Source: Hyphomicrobium sp. (GTDB taxonomy: Bacteria > Pseudomonadota > Alphaproteobacteria > Rhizobiales > Hyphomicrobiaceae). From it: a stretch of DNA of 64,000 nt. The stretch spans positions 434,001 through 498,000 of the forward strand of contig PERI01000001.1 in the NCBI GenBank assembly GCA_002928515.1, written 5' to 3'. The notes under the pieces were generated by a model. The model saw only the letters and a list, made by a program, of their open reading frames with translations, was not told the DNA's origin and made no database searches. Positions 8,302 to 16,116 of the stretch are shown here, in pieces (position 1 is the first letter of the stretch; each line of letters opens with the position of its first letter). Position numbers and translations under genes: made by a program.

Positions 8302-9636
8302 TTAGACTTGGCTGTTGAAGGCGCGATAGACGGTTTCGGTCGGGCGACCGACAAGATGTTGTTCGACCCCGTCGCTCAGCGCGCGTACGTAAACTGAAAA
8401 CGCGTTATCGAACGCATCGACGGTGCGGGCAATGTCATCGTCCGAGTGGGCATAGCTAACGACCAGCGATGGCGCTAGGATGCCTTTGCGTATCGTTTCC
8501 TGCATTAGCAAGGTTCGAAATGCTTGCGACGGTCGGCCGTCGCGATCAAGTGCATTGAAAAACTGACAGCACGGTTTGCCGACGACTTGAACGTAGCGTT
8601 GCAGCCCGTGTCGTACGACGGCTTCTTGCAATCCAAGTTTCAATCTCCGACCTTGGCGATCAAGTGCCTCAATGACCGGTTCATTCTGATAGACGTGCAT
8701 TGTGGCGATAGCCGCCGCCAGCGAGTGCGTTTCAGCTCCGTGTGTCGTCGACAGCAGGAATACGCGTGCGCGGTCGGTGTGATCGATGCCGCCCAATCGC
8801 ATATATTCCCGCTTGCCGGCCAGCGCCGATACCGAAAATCCATTGGCCAGCGCCTTGCCGAAACACGACAAGTCGGGCGCCACATTGTAATATGTCTGCC
8901 CGCCCCCATTGTGCCAGCGAAAGCCGGTGATCGTTTCGTCGAATACGAGAAGCGCGCCGTTGGCATGGCATAGTCGTTTCAATTCATCGAGAAAGCCGTC
9001 ATGTGGTTCCTCAAGGCGCGATGGCTCAAGCATTAGACAAGCGATTTTTCCGGGATGGGATGAGAACAACGCGCTGACCGATGAGAGATCGTTGTAGTGA
9101 AACTTTAGCGTCAATTGACGTATCGCGTCCGGCACGCCGGCGTTCATGGGCGTTGTGCCCATGAACCAATCATAAGTTGAGAAAAACGGGTGTTCCGCGC
9201 AGATCGCGACGTGATCACGACCCGTATACGCGCGAGCGATTTTTAGTGCGGCAGAAGTGGCGGCCGATCCGTCCTTGCAGAATTTCGCCATGTCAGCAGC
9301 GGGGATCATGTCGAGCAAAGTTTCAGCGCATTCGACTTCCAGCGGCGAAGGGCGCGTAAAATTACATCCGCTTGACAATTCGCGCGCGACCGCAGTCAGA
9401 ACTGCCTTGTGCGCGTGCCCGAGTGTGACGGCCCGTAGCCCCATGCCGTATTCGATGAACTCGTTGCCGTCGATGTCCCATACGTGTGACCCTGATCCGC
9501 GGGCAATGAATCCTGGCGCAAGCTCTGGGAACTGATCATCGCCCTTGGCATAGGTATGAGCGCCACCGGGTATCAGATGATGGGCTTTTTCTCGCAGTGC
9601 CCTCGATCGCGAAAAATTATTAGATTGATCTGGCAT
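8302..9636 (-). CDS. Class III PLP-dependent aminotransferase, glutamate-1-semialdehyde aminomutase (HemL)-like
   Basis: 444 residues. The N-terminal LIPGGAHTYAKGDDQFPE and DIDGNEFIEYGMGLRAVTLGH are typical of the HemL subgroup of class III aminotransferases. The PLP-binding region shows GSAATSAALKIARAYTGRDH, the cofactor Asp in LLVFDETITGFRWH, and the Schiff-base Lys in CFGKALANGFSVSALAGK. Housekeeping HemL isomerises glutamate-1-semialdehyde to 5-aminolevulinate. The loose similarity and the position beside a carbamoyltransferase in a glycan locus suggest a paralogue that transaminates another aldehyde or keto-sugar precursor. That is inference; a true hemL function cannot be excluded from sequence. 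Confidence 0.85.
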   Translation of the reverse strand: MPDQSNNFSRSRALREKAHHLIPGGAHTYAKGDDQFPELAPGFIARGSGSHVWDIDGNEFIEYGMGLRAVTLGHAHKAVLTAVARELSSGCNFTRPSPLEVECAETLLDMIPAADMAKFCKDGSAATSAALKIARAYTGRDHVAICAEHPFFSTYDWFMGTTPMNAGVPDAIRQLTLKFHYNDLSSVSALFSSHPGKIACLMLEPSRLEEPHDGFLDELKRLCHANGALLVFDETITGFRWHNGGGQTYYNVAPDLSCFGKALANGFSVSALAGKREYMRLGGIDHTDRARVFLLSTTHGAETHSLAAAIATMHVYQNEPVIEALDRQGRRLKLGLQEAVVRHGLQRYVQVVGKPCCQFFNALDRDGRPSQAFRTLLMQETIRKGILAPSLVVSYAHSDDDIARTVDAFDNAFSVYVRALSDGVEQHLVGRPTETVYRAFNSQV

Positions 9637-9766
9637 TGAAGTGCTGTTCAGCTAAAATCTTTAGATGCACGCTCTGCTCGTTTATCAATGATTTGCATAC
9701 TTCGCAGGTCAAACGCAGCGACCGCGTGCAATTGCGAATCGTACTTGCCGACGTACCGAGGTTAAC

Positions 9767-10297
9767 ATGCTGTTTCAGAAAACGCGGATTGAAGGTCCGC
9801 GTTTGATAACGCTTCAGGAGCACGCCGACGAGCGTGGTTTTTTCGCGCGTACGTTCTGTGAACGTAAATTGGCTGATGAAGGTCTCGTGACGCACTATCC
9901 GCAGCATTCCGTGTCCTACAACGTTCGGCGCGGCACGATACGTGGTATGCATTTTCAAAACGCGCCTCATGGTGAGGCCAAAATTGTGCGTTGTACGGCT
10001 GGAGCAATTTTCGATGTCATCGTCGATGTTCGTCAAGGTTCTACAAGTTTTGGACAGTGGGAAGGCTTCGAGTTGAGTGCGGGCAATCATCGGCAACTTT
10101 ACATTCCCGAGGGTTTCGCCCACGGATTTCAGACGCTCATGGATGCGACTGAAATCAGTTATCTTATTTCTGCGTTTCATGCGCCCTTCGCAGCCATGGG
10201 CTTTCCATTTGATGACGCAACTGTTGCCATTGCATGGCCGCTGCCGGCCACGGTTATGTCCGAGAAGGACCGCATGTGGCCAGCTTTAAAATCCTGA
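9767..10297 (+). CDS. rfbC: RmlC-like NDP-4-keto-6-deoxysugar 3,5-epimerase
   Basis: 176 residues, a cupin of the dTDP-4-dehydrorhamnose 3,5-epimerase family. Conserved stretches are DERGFFARTF, RGTIRGMHFQ (catalytic His), EAKIVRCTAGAIFDVIVDVR (conserved Lys) and IPEGFAHGFQTL. The aromatic pair usually found shortly before a Pro (Tyr-Tyr or Phe-Tyr) is Phe-His here (ISAFHAP), so the usual Tyr general acid may be replaced. No rmlA, rmlB or rmlD lies nearby, but the CDP-glucose genes rfbF and rfbG and a C-methyltransferase do, so the substrate is more likely CDP-4-keto-6-deoxyglucose or its C-methyl derivative than dTDP-rhamnose precursors. It is the only plus-strand gene in this stretch and converges on the DUF4910 gene with a 13-base gap. 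Confidence 0.87.
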   Translation: MLFQKTRIEGPRLITLQEHADERGFFARTFCERKLADEGLVTHYPQHSVSYNVRRGTIRGMHFQNAPHGEAKIVRCTAGAIFDVIVDVRQGSTSFGQWEGFELSAGNHRQLYIPEGFAHGFQTLMDATEISYLISAFHAPFAAMGFPFDDATVAIAWPLPATVMSEKDRMWPALKS

Positions 10298-10310
10298 AAT
10301 TTATGAGTTG

Positions 10311-11624
10311 TCATGTACGGCCTGAAGGCGTTTCCGCTTCGGCTAGAAGGCCAGCGGACAATAACTTCTCACCGGCCTGTGCGATTACAGAGAACGGCAG
10401 ATCGGCGCGCTCAGCGATATCCAGCAACGTGTGATTTCCATCCGACAAGTTGAGAACCCACAACATTGCCATGCTGCGTTTGGGTGCGTCTTTGTCGCCG
10501 CCGATCGTTCCATAAAGCCCGCGCCGGCCCAGTTGAGGCTCGCATTTCGGATTTAGGTTGATGAATACATTGTTACCTTCGAGGATATCGATGGCCTGAC
10601 TGACGATGTCATAAGATATCGCCAAATGATCCGGTGCGATGAAATCAAGGTTGTCGGCCGAGGTATGATATTCGCGAAACGTACCGAAAGCGCTGCGTTG
10701 AAACAAGCCGACTGGCATATCGAATGCTGGAGAACCGAACTGCCGTTCATCATAGCCATAAGGTGAAAACGGTACCACTCTGCCAGGCAATCCTGAGTGC
10801 GAGATCACATGCGCCATCGCGCGATCGATGATGGCATCGCCTCGTCTGGACTGTTTGTAAATCGGTCCACCGCCATCTCCGACGCACGACAAAACTAGCC
10901 CGTGCTTCACACGATCTACACGATGCTCGTTTTGCGCCAGCCATGAGATTGCGCCGATTGTGCCCGGAGCGAATAGGAACCGGTAGCTTAGCTTTGTGCT
11001 ACGACGGCACAGGGCCGCGCACAACCGTGTCAGCAAGGCTAATCCGGAGCAGTTATCGTTTGCCAGCGAGGGGTGGCAAATGTGCGCTGTGAGCAACACT
11101 TCATCGTCGCTTTTGCCTTGGTGCAGATATTCGCCCCACGTGAGCGCACCGTTTTTGAATTCGCTATCGACGACGACTTCGTAGGTGTCGTTCGGCAGCG
11201 CGTCCTTCTGGGTTTGGGTTATACAGAAGCCCCACCGCTCTTCGTAATAGGATGTTCGATACGGTATGAGGTCAGGGTCATCGGGCAGCGTGTGTAGGTG
11301 CGGTTTAAGTTCTGCCAAAGTCATGTGCTGACGGATTGGGGCTGAGTAGTTCAGTACGTGCAAAGTGTGATTGCGGAAGTCAACGACCCGTGTGCCGTCG
11401 CTGGCGGCAATGTAGGCTTCGCGTATGATCCATTCTCGAGGCACCGTCCAGTCGAAGACGGATGTTCCGCTGGCAATTTCGTGCGTTTTGATCGGCGCAT
11501 GGCGCTTGAGCACTTGAAGCGTTTGGCGCACGCCATCACCGGTAATGCTGCGACATATCGGATAGATGTCTCTAGCCAGAGCATAGATCTCAGCGCCGAC
11601 GGACGTCGTAGTGTGTGGGGTCAT
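10311..11624 (-). CDS. DUF4910 (M28 aminopeptidase-like) polysaccharide-locus protein
   Basis: 437 residues. The N-terminal region IYPICRSITGDGVRQTL and VFDWTVPREWIIREAYI is characteristic of DUF4910/DUF2172 proteins. The middle has the M28-like metal site region LLTAHICHPSLANDNCSGLALL, and YGYDERQFGSPAFDMPVGL with FREYHTSADNLDFI supplies further metal-ligand candidates. The last 70 residues look like the winged-helix C-terminal domain found in this family (MLWVLNLSDGNHTLLDIAERADLP). Homologues recur in O-antigen and exopolysaccharide loci, where their activity is not established; removal of an acyl or aminoacyl group is one idea. The start overlaps the rfbG stop by 4 bases (ATGA). Confidence 0.85.
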   Translation of the reverse strand: MTPHTTTSVGAEIYALARDIYPICRSITGDGVRQTLQVLKRHAPIKTHEIASGTSVFDWTVPREWIIREAYIAASDGTRVVDFRNHTLHVLNYSAPIRQHMTLAELKPHLHTLPDDPDLIPYRTSYYEERWGFCITQTQKDALPNDTYEVVVDSEFKNGALTWGEYLHQGKSDDEVLLTAHICHPSLANDNCSGLALLTRLCAALCRRSTKLSYRFLFAPGTIGAISWLAQNEHRVDRVKHGLVLSCVGDGGGPIYKQSRRGDAIIDRAMAHVISHSGLPGRVVPFSPYGYDERQFGSPAFDMPVGLFQRSAFGTFREYHTSADNLDFIAPDHLAISYDIVSQAIDILEGNNVFINLNPKCEPQLGRRGLYGTIGGDKDAPKRSMAMLWVLNLSDGNHTLLDIAERADLPFSVIAQAGEKLLSAGLLAEAETPSGRT

Positions 11625-12781
11625 GTGGGCTGCCGTCTGTTCATAGTCTCAACCCGCACGCGAATCTGCTTGGCGATTTCCTCAGCGCACAAAAGTTTTG
11701 CGTCCTCGCCATCGACGAAACGGCGATACCACTCAAAGGTTTCGTTGAGCGCGTCCGATACGGCCAGGCGCGGCCGCCATCCTAATTCGTTCATAGCTCG
11801 AGATGGATCGAGCAGCAGCAACTGACTTTCATTTATATCGTAGGGATCGGCTATGTGGGACCACTGAAAGCGATTGGGCCAACGTCGTTGTGCGATCTTA
11901 CAAATGTCTTCGACGGTCGGCATGTGATCTTCGACGTCCGGACCGAAATTCCAAGCAGCGTGTTCGGGCTCTAGCGTGGCGTCCGGCGCCGCATGAGATG
12001 CCGATTGAATGAGCAGGAGGTAGCCTTCTAGAGCGTCTAGAACATGTTGCCACGGCCGCACGGCGTTCGGTCGACGCACATTGAGGGGGATATGGCTGAT
12101 GATAGAACGGACGATGTCTGGAATGATGCGATCTTCACACCAGTCGCCGCCGCCTATCACATTGCCTGCACGCGCCACCAATATCGGTATGCCGAGCTTT
12201 GCAAAATAACTACTGCGATAAGCAGCTATAACCATTTCTGCTGCGCTTTTGCTTGCGCTGTAGGGTTCATGGCCGCCTATGCGATCGCCTTCGCGAAACG
12301 GCAGTCCGTGTTCCGCATTATGATAAACTTTGTCGGTCGTCGTGATGAGTACTTGGCGGACGCTCGTGCATGATCGGAGAGCTTCCAGTAGGTGTACGGT
12401 GCCAAGCACGTTCGAGCGCATCGTCTCTACGGGATTGCGATGCGCACGCCGCACCAGGGATTGTGCTGCGAAGTGCAATACGATTTTTGGCTGTGTCGCT
12501 TTAATCGCTGAACGAACGGCTTCTAAATCAGCGAGATCAATGAGATGATTTTGGCTAATCCGAGATTTTATTTCAGTCTGTGTGTAGAGACTGGGCTCAT
12601 CGGGTGGCAGCGACAGGCCCATAACATCGGCACCGAGTTCGGATAGCAGCAGACATGCCCATGCGCCTTTAAAGCCGGTGTGGCCTGTGACGAGCACGCG
12701 TTGTCCTTGCCAAAAGGCGGGGTCGATGGAGCAGGCACCAATCGGCCTGCGATCTGTGCGATCTTCTAAAATACTTGTCAT
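11621..12781 (-). CDS. rfbG: CDP-glucose 4,6-dehydratase
   Basis: 386 residues, an extended short-chain dehydrogenase. The NAD-binding loop is VLVTGHTGFKGAW (about residues 29-41), typical of RfbG rather than RmlB. LITTTDKVYHN and the catalytic Tyr-x-x-x-Lys in EPYSASKSAAEMV follow, then ARAGNVIGGGDWCEDRIIPDIVRS and VRPWQHVLDALEGYL, both diagnostic for CDP-glucose 4,6-dehydratase. It converts CDP-glucose, made by the rfbF product, to CDP-4-keto-6-deoxyglucose in the cytoplasm. It is in the same minus-strand operon as rfbF and the sugar C-methyltransferase, and overlaps the DUF4910 gene by 4 bases. Confidence 0.93.
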   Translation of the reverse strand: MTSILEDRTDRRPIGACSIDPAFWQGQRVLVTGHTGFKGAWACLLLSELGADVMGLSLPPDEPSLYTQTEIKSRISQNHLIDLADLEAVRSAIKATQPKIVLHFAAQSLVRRAHRNPVETMRSNVLGTVHLLEALRSCTSVRQVLITTTDKVYHNAEHGLPFREGDRIGGHEPYSASKSAAEMVIAAYRSSYFAKLGIPILVARAGNVIGGGDWCEDRIIPDIVRSIISHIPLNVRRPNAVRPWQHVLDALEGYLLLIQSASHAAPDATLEPEHAAWNFGPDVEDHMPTVEDICKIAQRRWPNRFQWSHIADPYDINESQLLLLDPSRAMNELGWRPRLAVSDALNETFEWYRRFVDGEDAKLLCAEEIAKQIRVRVETMNRRQPT

Positions 12782-12805
12782 GTTTCAGTTGAAATTGGCA
12801 TGTCC

Positions 12806-13627
12806 CTATGCATCGGCGGGCGTTTTGCGGAACACAAGCACTTCTGTCATGCCTGGACCGAGTGGCGCCAGTAGTGAGCCGATGAGCGATAGATCGCGTG
12901 ATGTAAAATAATCGACTGCCGCAGAGCGCGGCATTGCTGCTGGATAAGAACCGAAGTTAAGGTTTGCATCATTCCAGCTTTGAATGATTTTTGGTGTGAG
13001 GCATGCGTCTGACATGATGTCGAATACACAATAACCACCCGGCCGTAGGACACGCACCATTTCCGACCAATATCGGCAGGTTGGTGCGAAGTTGATGCTA
13101 TTGAATACTTTATGTGCCTGAACCAGATCTGCCGACGCATCCGGTGTAGCGGAAAGTGAGACACCATCAGTCGGTTGCCAGACGACGCCATATGTCGTGA
13201 CGAGGTGCTTTGCCCACGGTACCGCCGTTTCATAAATTTCGTAGCGTTGAGGTGAGCATGCTGCGATTGTCTGAGCGAGGTATCTGCCTGATCCTGGTCC
13301 TATTTCGACGACGGTACTCTTGGGGTCGTCGAAAACACCGATCTGGGCCATCCATTGTAGAGTTCGCCGCGTCGCACCAGGTGTCCCGCTCATCACGTTA
13401 TCGATGTAGTCCTCGACTGTCATACCGGCTTGCTTTGCACCGGCCAGTGTGTCTTCGAGAGAAATGTACTTTTCTTGATCAACGAAGCCTTGCGAACGTG
13501 GCGCTAACAATTTTGCCCGAAAAAGCGTGAAGGCATTTCTTGCAACGTTTTCCAGCCATGTCGCTGACCTTGTCAATTTGTAATTCTGCTTGTGTGTCGT
13601 AGGCGGTTGTAACTTTTCTAAGGACAT
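12806..13627 (-). CDS. Class I SAM-dependent methyltransferase of a sugar-tailoring type
   Basis: 273 residues. An N-terminal helical region of about 100 residues includes TVEDYIDNVMSGTPGATRRTLQWM, a segment seen in some polysaccharide-locus methyltransferases. The SAM motif follows: STVVEIGPGSGRYLAQTI, with the acidic residue in YEIYETAVPW, then ADLVQAHKVFNSINF and VRVLRPGGYCVFDIM. The gene starts 3 bases after the dioxygenase stop and lies 24 bases ahead of rfbG. The acceptor is unknown; O-methylation of a sugar hydroxyl is the simplest reading. Confidence 0.82.
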   Translation of the reverse strand: MSLEKLQPPTTHKQNYKLTRSATWLENVARNAFTLFRAKLLAPRSQGFVDQEKYISLEDTLAGAKQAGMTVEDYIDNVMSGTPGATRRTLQWMAQIGVFDDPKSTVVEIGPGSGRYLAQTIAACSPQRYEIYETAVPWAKHLVTTYGVVWQPTDGVSLSATPDASADLVQAHKVFNSINFAPTCRYWSEMVRVLRPGGYCVFDIMSDACLTPKIIQSWNDANLNFGSYPAAMPRSAAVDYFTSRDLSLIGSLLAPLGPGMTEVLVFRKTPADA

Positions 13628-13630
13628 CTT

Positions 13631-14569
13631 CTATTCTTGCGCCTCGTGCACAAGACGATCGCCAAAGTAGAGAACTTTGCTCGCAATCTCTGTTCCGTCG
13701 TCGTACATCTGCACAGCCTCGTCGGGCAGGTGCGTCAGGTCTCGCGCGTTCAAATAATCACGCATCGTGGTGCCGGTACATCGCGAGTCGATATTGGGTG
13801 CGCCGGTTCTTGTCATCACATCGTCGGCATGAACGGTGCGGAAGTCGATGCTGTAGCGTGCAACGTCGGTCGTATTGGGGACCGTTTCGTGTAACTGCGC
13901 GCCGGAAAATACAATAATGCCACCGACCGGCGGCAAGTAGCGCACGGTAATGGGCTCCAGTTCTTGCGTGGCTTTGGGCTGTTCGCGCGTATCGGTTTTC
14001 ACGTGCTTGGCAGCGTTGACGCGGCTGGCCGAATTCCAATCGTAATAATTGTACGTGTCGGATGAGTTGGCGACGGGATCGCTGAAGTAGTGCGGATAGA
14101 ATCCCATCGCATTGTTCGGATCCAGGGGGTAAATCGGCAGCCACCAGTTGAGTTGGCACATTGGTGCGGAATACCATGTGTCGCGATGCGGATGGAAGGC
14201 GTAAGCGATGCCCGACGACAGGAAATGCGATGGGTACGCTGAGCGCATGCGTGGCACATCGAAGTAGACCTTATCGAGATCGACTCCACGTTCCTCCATA
14301 ATTTTCAGGATGAGGCGTTTGCATTCGTCGTGATGGATGAATCGTGGCTTCAACTTTCTCAAAATTTCCGCCACGGCTTCCGCCGAAAGGTGATTGTGGA
14401 TCGTTCTGGGGTCGTGCGGCGCAAATGCTTCTTCAAGCATCGATCTTGCCAATGCGACCAGTGCTCGCGTGGTGTCTGTCGCGGCAAAGACATAGATGTC
14501 GCCTTGGTACAACCGCGTTCGCCGCTGTTGGTCGGTCGCTTCGGTATCATCAAAATAAACGCTACCCAT
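13631..14569 (-). CDS. Fe(II)/2-oxoglutarate-dependent dioxygenase, phytanoyl-CoA dioxygenase (PhyH)-like
   Basis: 312 residues from an ATG with a clear AAGGAG Shine-Dalgarno. The facial triad is readable: His128-x-Asp130 in AFHPHRDTWYSAP and the distal His227 in FSGAQLHETVPN, with Arg238 (ARYSIDFR) placed to bind the 2-oxoglutarate carboxylate. The region between holds the NWWLPIYPLDPNNAMGFYP loop typical of PhyH-like oxygenases, where the substrate sits. The gene lies between a PIG-L deacetylase and a methyltransferase in the CDP-sugar segment, so hydroxylation or oxidation of a sugar or its side chain is likely, but the substrate is not known. Confidence 0.85.
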   Translation of the reverse strand: MGSVYFDDTEATDQQRRTRLYQGDIYVFAATDTTRALVALARSMLEEAFAPHDPRTIHNHLSAEAVAEILRKLKPRFIHHDECKRLILKIMEERGVDLDKVYFDVPRMRSAYPSHFLSSGIAYAFHPHRDTWYSAPMCQLNWWLPIYPLDPNNAMGFYPHYFSDPVANSSDTYNYYDWNSASRVNAAKHVKTDTREQPKATQELEPITVRYLPPVGGIIVFSGAQLHETVPNTTDVARYSIDFRTVHADDVMTRTGAPNIDSRCTGTTMRDYLNARDLTHLPDEAVQMYDDGTEIASKVLYFGDRLVHEAQE

Positions 14570-14656
14570 AACGCACTCCTTCTGAATGGGTCGAATAGAA
14601 GGTATTTATTAGTATCGGCAACACCTGCTTCGAAGTCTGAAAGCTCTCTGCGCAGC

Positions 14657-15310
14657 TCATGAGATCAATATTTTGTTGACGTGAAAGGCTTCTGCGTAGT
14701 TCTCCGGTGCACGGCACTCCATGCCACGCAAGCGCGCTAGGCCACGAAACGTTTCATCGTCGAACCAGTCCTTCGATCGCTGTGTCGCAAAATGATTCAT
14801 AAGGTGTTCGATCTTGATTGCGAGTGCGCGCTCACTCAGTGCGAAATACATGTTTGGGCGACTTAGATCGCCGTCCCATTTTGGAATTTCGTAGCCCAGT
14901 ACGAGATGATTGCGGAATGTGTTCGTCGTTAGTTCGGCGATCAAGCGATGGTCCTGGTGGGCATCGGTGGCGTGATGGGTGAGCACGATATCCGGCGCCA
15001 CGCTGTCTTTGAGTTGTTGGAAAAAATTTTTCAACGACATGTACTCGGCCGGAAAATAGCCGTCCTTGTAATTCATCAGGTGAAGCTTCCTGGTGCGGGC
15101 CTTTTTAAGGATGGCGTCCGCCGACGCGCGCGCCTCATCGTTGCGTGGACCGTTGGCGCTCAAGACGCACCAATCCACGTCGATCGGCGAAGCGCCGGCA
15201 AGCCACGATAAAAGTGTGCCACCGGCGCCGATTTCGATGTCGTCCGAATGTGCGCCGATTGCCAAGATCGACAACGGAGCGCCTGTCGTAGCAATAGGCA
15301 GAGCTTTCAT
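14657..15310 (-). CDS. PIG-L family (LmbE-like) zinc-dependent N-deacetylase
   Basis: 217 residues from the ATG at 15310, chosen because it overlaps the rfbF stop as ATGA; a longer frame to 15361 would lie within rfbF. The motif ILAIGAHSDDIEIGAGGTLL (His21, Asp23, Asp24) is the metal-binding A-H-x-D-D of the family, and VLTHHATDAHQDHRLIAE gives the second His cluster. PIG-L enzymes remove acetyl groups from N-acetylglucosamine conjugates (GlcNAc-PI, MshB, BshB). In this locus an N-acetylated sugar intermediate is the probable target, leaving a free amine for later modification. Confidence 0.87.
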   Translation of the reverse strand: MKALPIATTGAPLSILAIGAHSDDIEIGAGGTLLSWLAGASPIDVDWCVLSANGPRNDEARASADAILKKARTRKLHLMNYKDGYFPAEYMSLKNFFQQLKDSVAPDIVLTHHATDAHQDHRLIAELTTNTFRNHLVLGYEIPKWDGDLSRPNMYFALSERALAIKIEHLMNHFATQRSKDWFDDETFRGLARLRGMECRAPENYAEAFHVNKILIS

Positions 15311-16116
15311 GGATGTGTGATCGCCAGCGCACGCAACTGCTCGTCTTCCGGGAGCCGCCACGGCACCTTGCCGCTTTCGACGAGGTCTTCGAGCATTTGC
15401 TTATCTTTCAAAGTGTCCATCGGCCTCCAGAAGCCCTCGTAGCGGTAGGCGATCAATTCGTCCGCGGCGATCAGGCGTTGGAATGGTTCGAGAACAAGCT
15501 CCTCGCCGTCGCGCATGTATTCGAAGATTTTTGGGCGGAAGATGAAGTAGCCGCCGTTCATCCAAATATCGGCCTGATGGCTGGTCCGCAAGTCGCGCAC
15601 ACGCCCCTGCGGATCGACGTCGGCCAAATGAAAACTCAGAGGCAGGTGTACGGCAACGAAACATGCAGCTTTGCCGCTTTTTTTGAAGTATTCAATCACT
15701 TCCGGCAGCGGCGCGTCAGTAAGTGCGTCGCTATAATTTGCCAGAAACATTTCTTCGTTTTCGACGTGATGGCGGACGGCCCAAAGTCGCTCACCGATAT
15801 TTCGCCATACGCCTGTATCAATCAGCGCTATGCGCCAATCATCGCGTTGCTCGCCAATAACTTCCACAAGGGAACCACCGTTGGATACGATGCAATCGGA
15901 AAATGAATGGGGTTTTTGATTGACGAAAAATTCTTTAATCGAGTTGGCTTTATAGCCTAAGCACAAGACGAAATCGCGATGCCCGTATTGCGCGTAATAC
16001 TGCATGATGTGCAGTAACATCGGTTGGTTGCCGATCGGGATCATTGGCTTTGGGATGTTCTCGGAGTATTCGCGAATACGAGTTCCAAGACCGCCGCAGA
16101 ACAATACGACTTTCAT
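15307..16116 (-). CDS. rfbF: Glucose-1-phosphate cytidylyltransferase
   Basis: 269 residues, a nucleotidyltransferase that makes CDP-glucose from CTP and glucose-1-phosphate. It begins MKVVLFCGGLGTRIREYSEN with the nucleotide-binding GGxGTR at residues 8-13 and IPKPMIPIGNQPMLLHIM. LCLGYKANSIKEFF and NYSDALTDAPL (metal-binding Asp) follow, then NGGYFIFRPKIFEYM and AYRYEGFWRPMDTLKD, all specific to the RfbF/DdhA group. It overlaps the genes on both sides by 4 bases, tying it to the C-methyltransferase upstream and the PIG-L deacetylase downstream. Confidence 0.95.
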   Translation of the reverse strand: MKVVLFCGGLGTRIREYSENIPKPMIPIGNQPMLLHIMQYYAQYGHRDFVLCLGYKANSIKEFFVNQKPHSFSDCIVSNGGSLVEVIGEQRDDWRIALIDTGVWRNIGERLWAVRHHVENEEMFLANYSDALTDAPLPEVIEYFKKSGKAACFVAVHLPLSFHLADVDPQGRVRDLRTSHQADIWMNGGYFIFRPKIFEYMRDGEELVLEPFQRLIAADELIAYRYEGFWRPMDTLKDKQMLEDLVESGKVPWRLPEDEQLRALAITHP

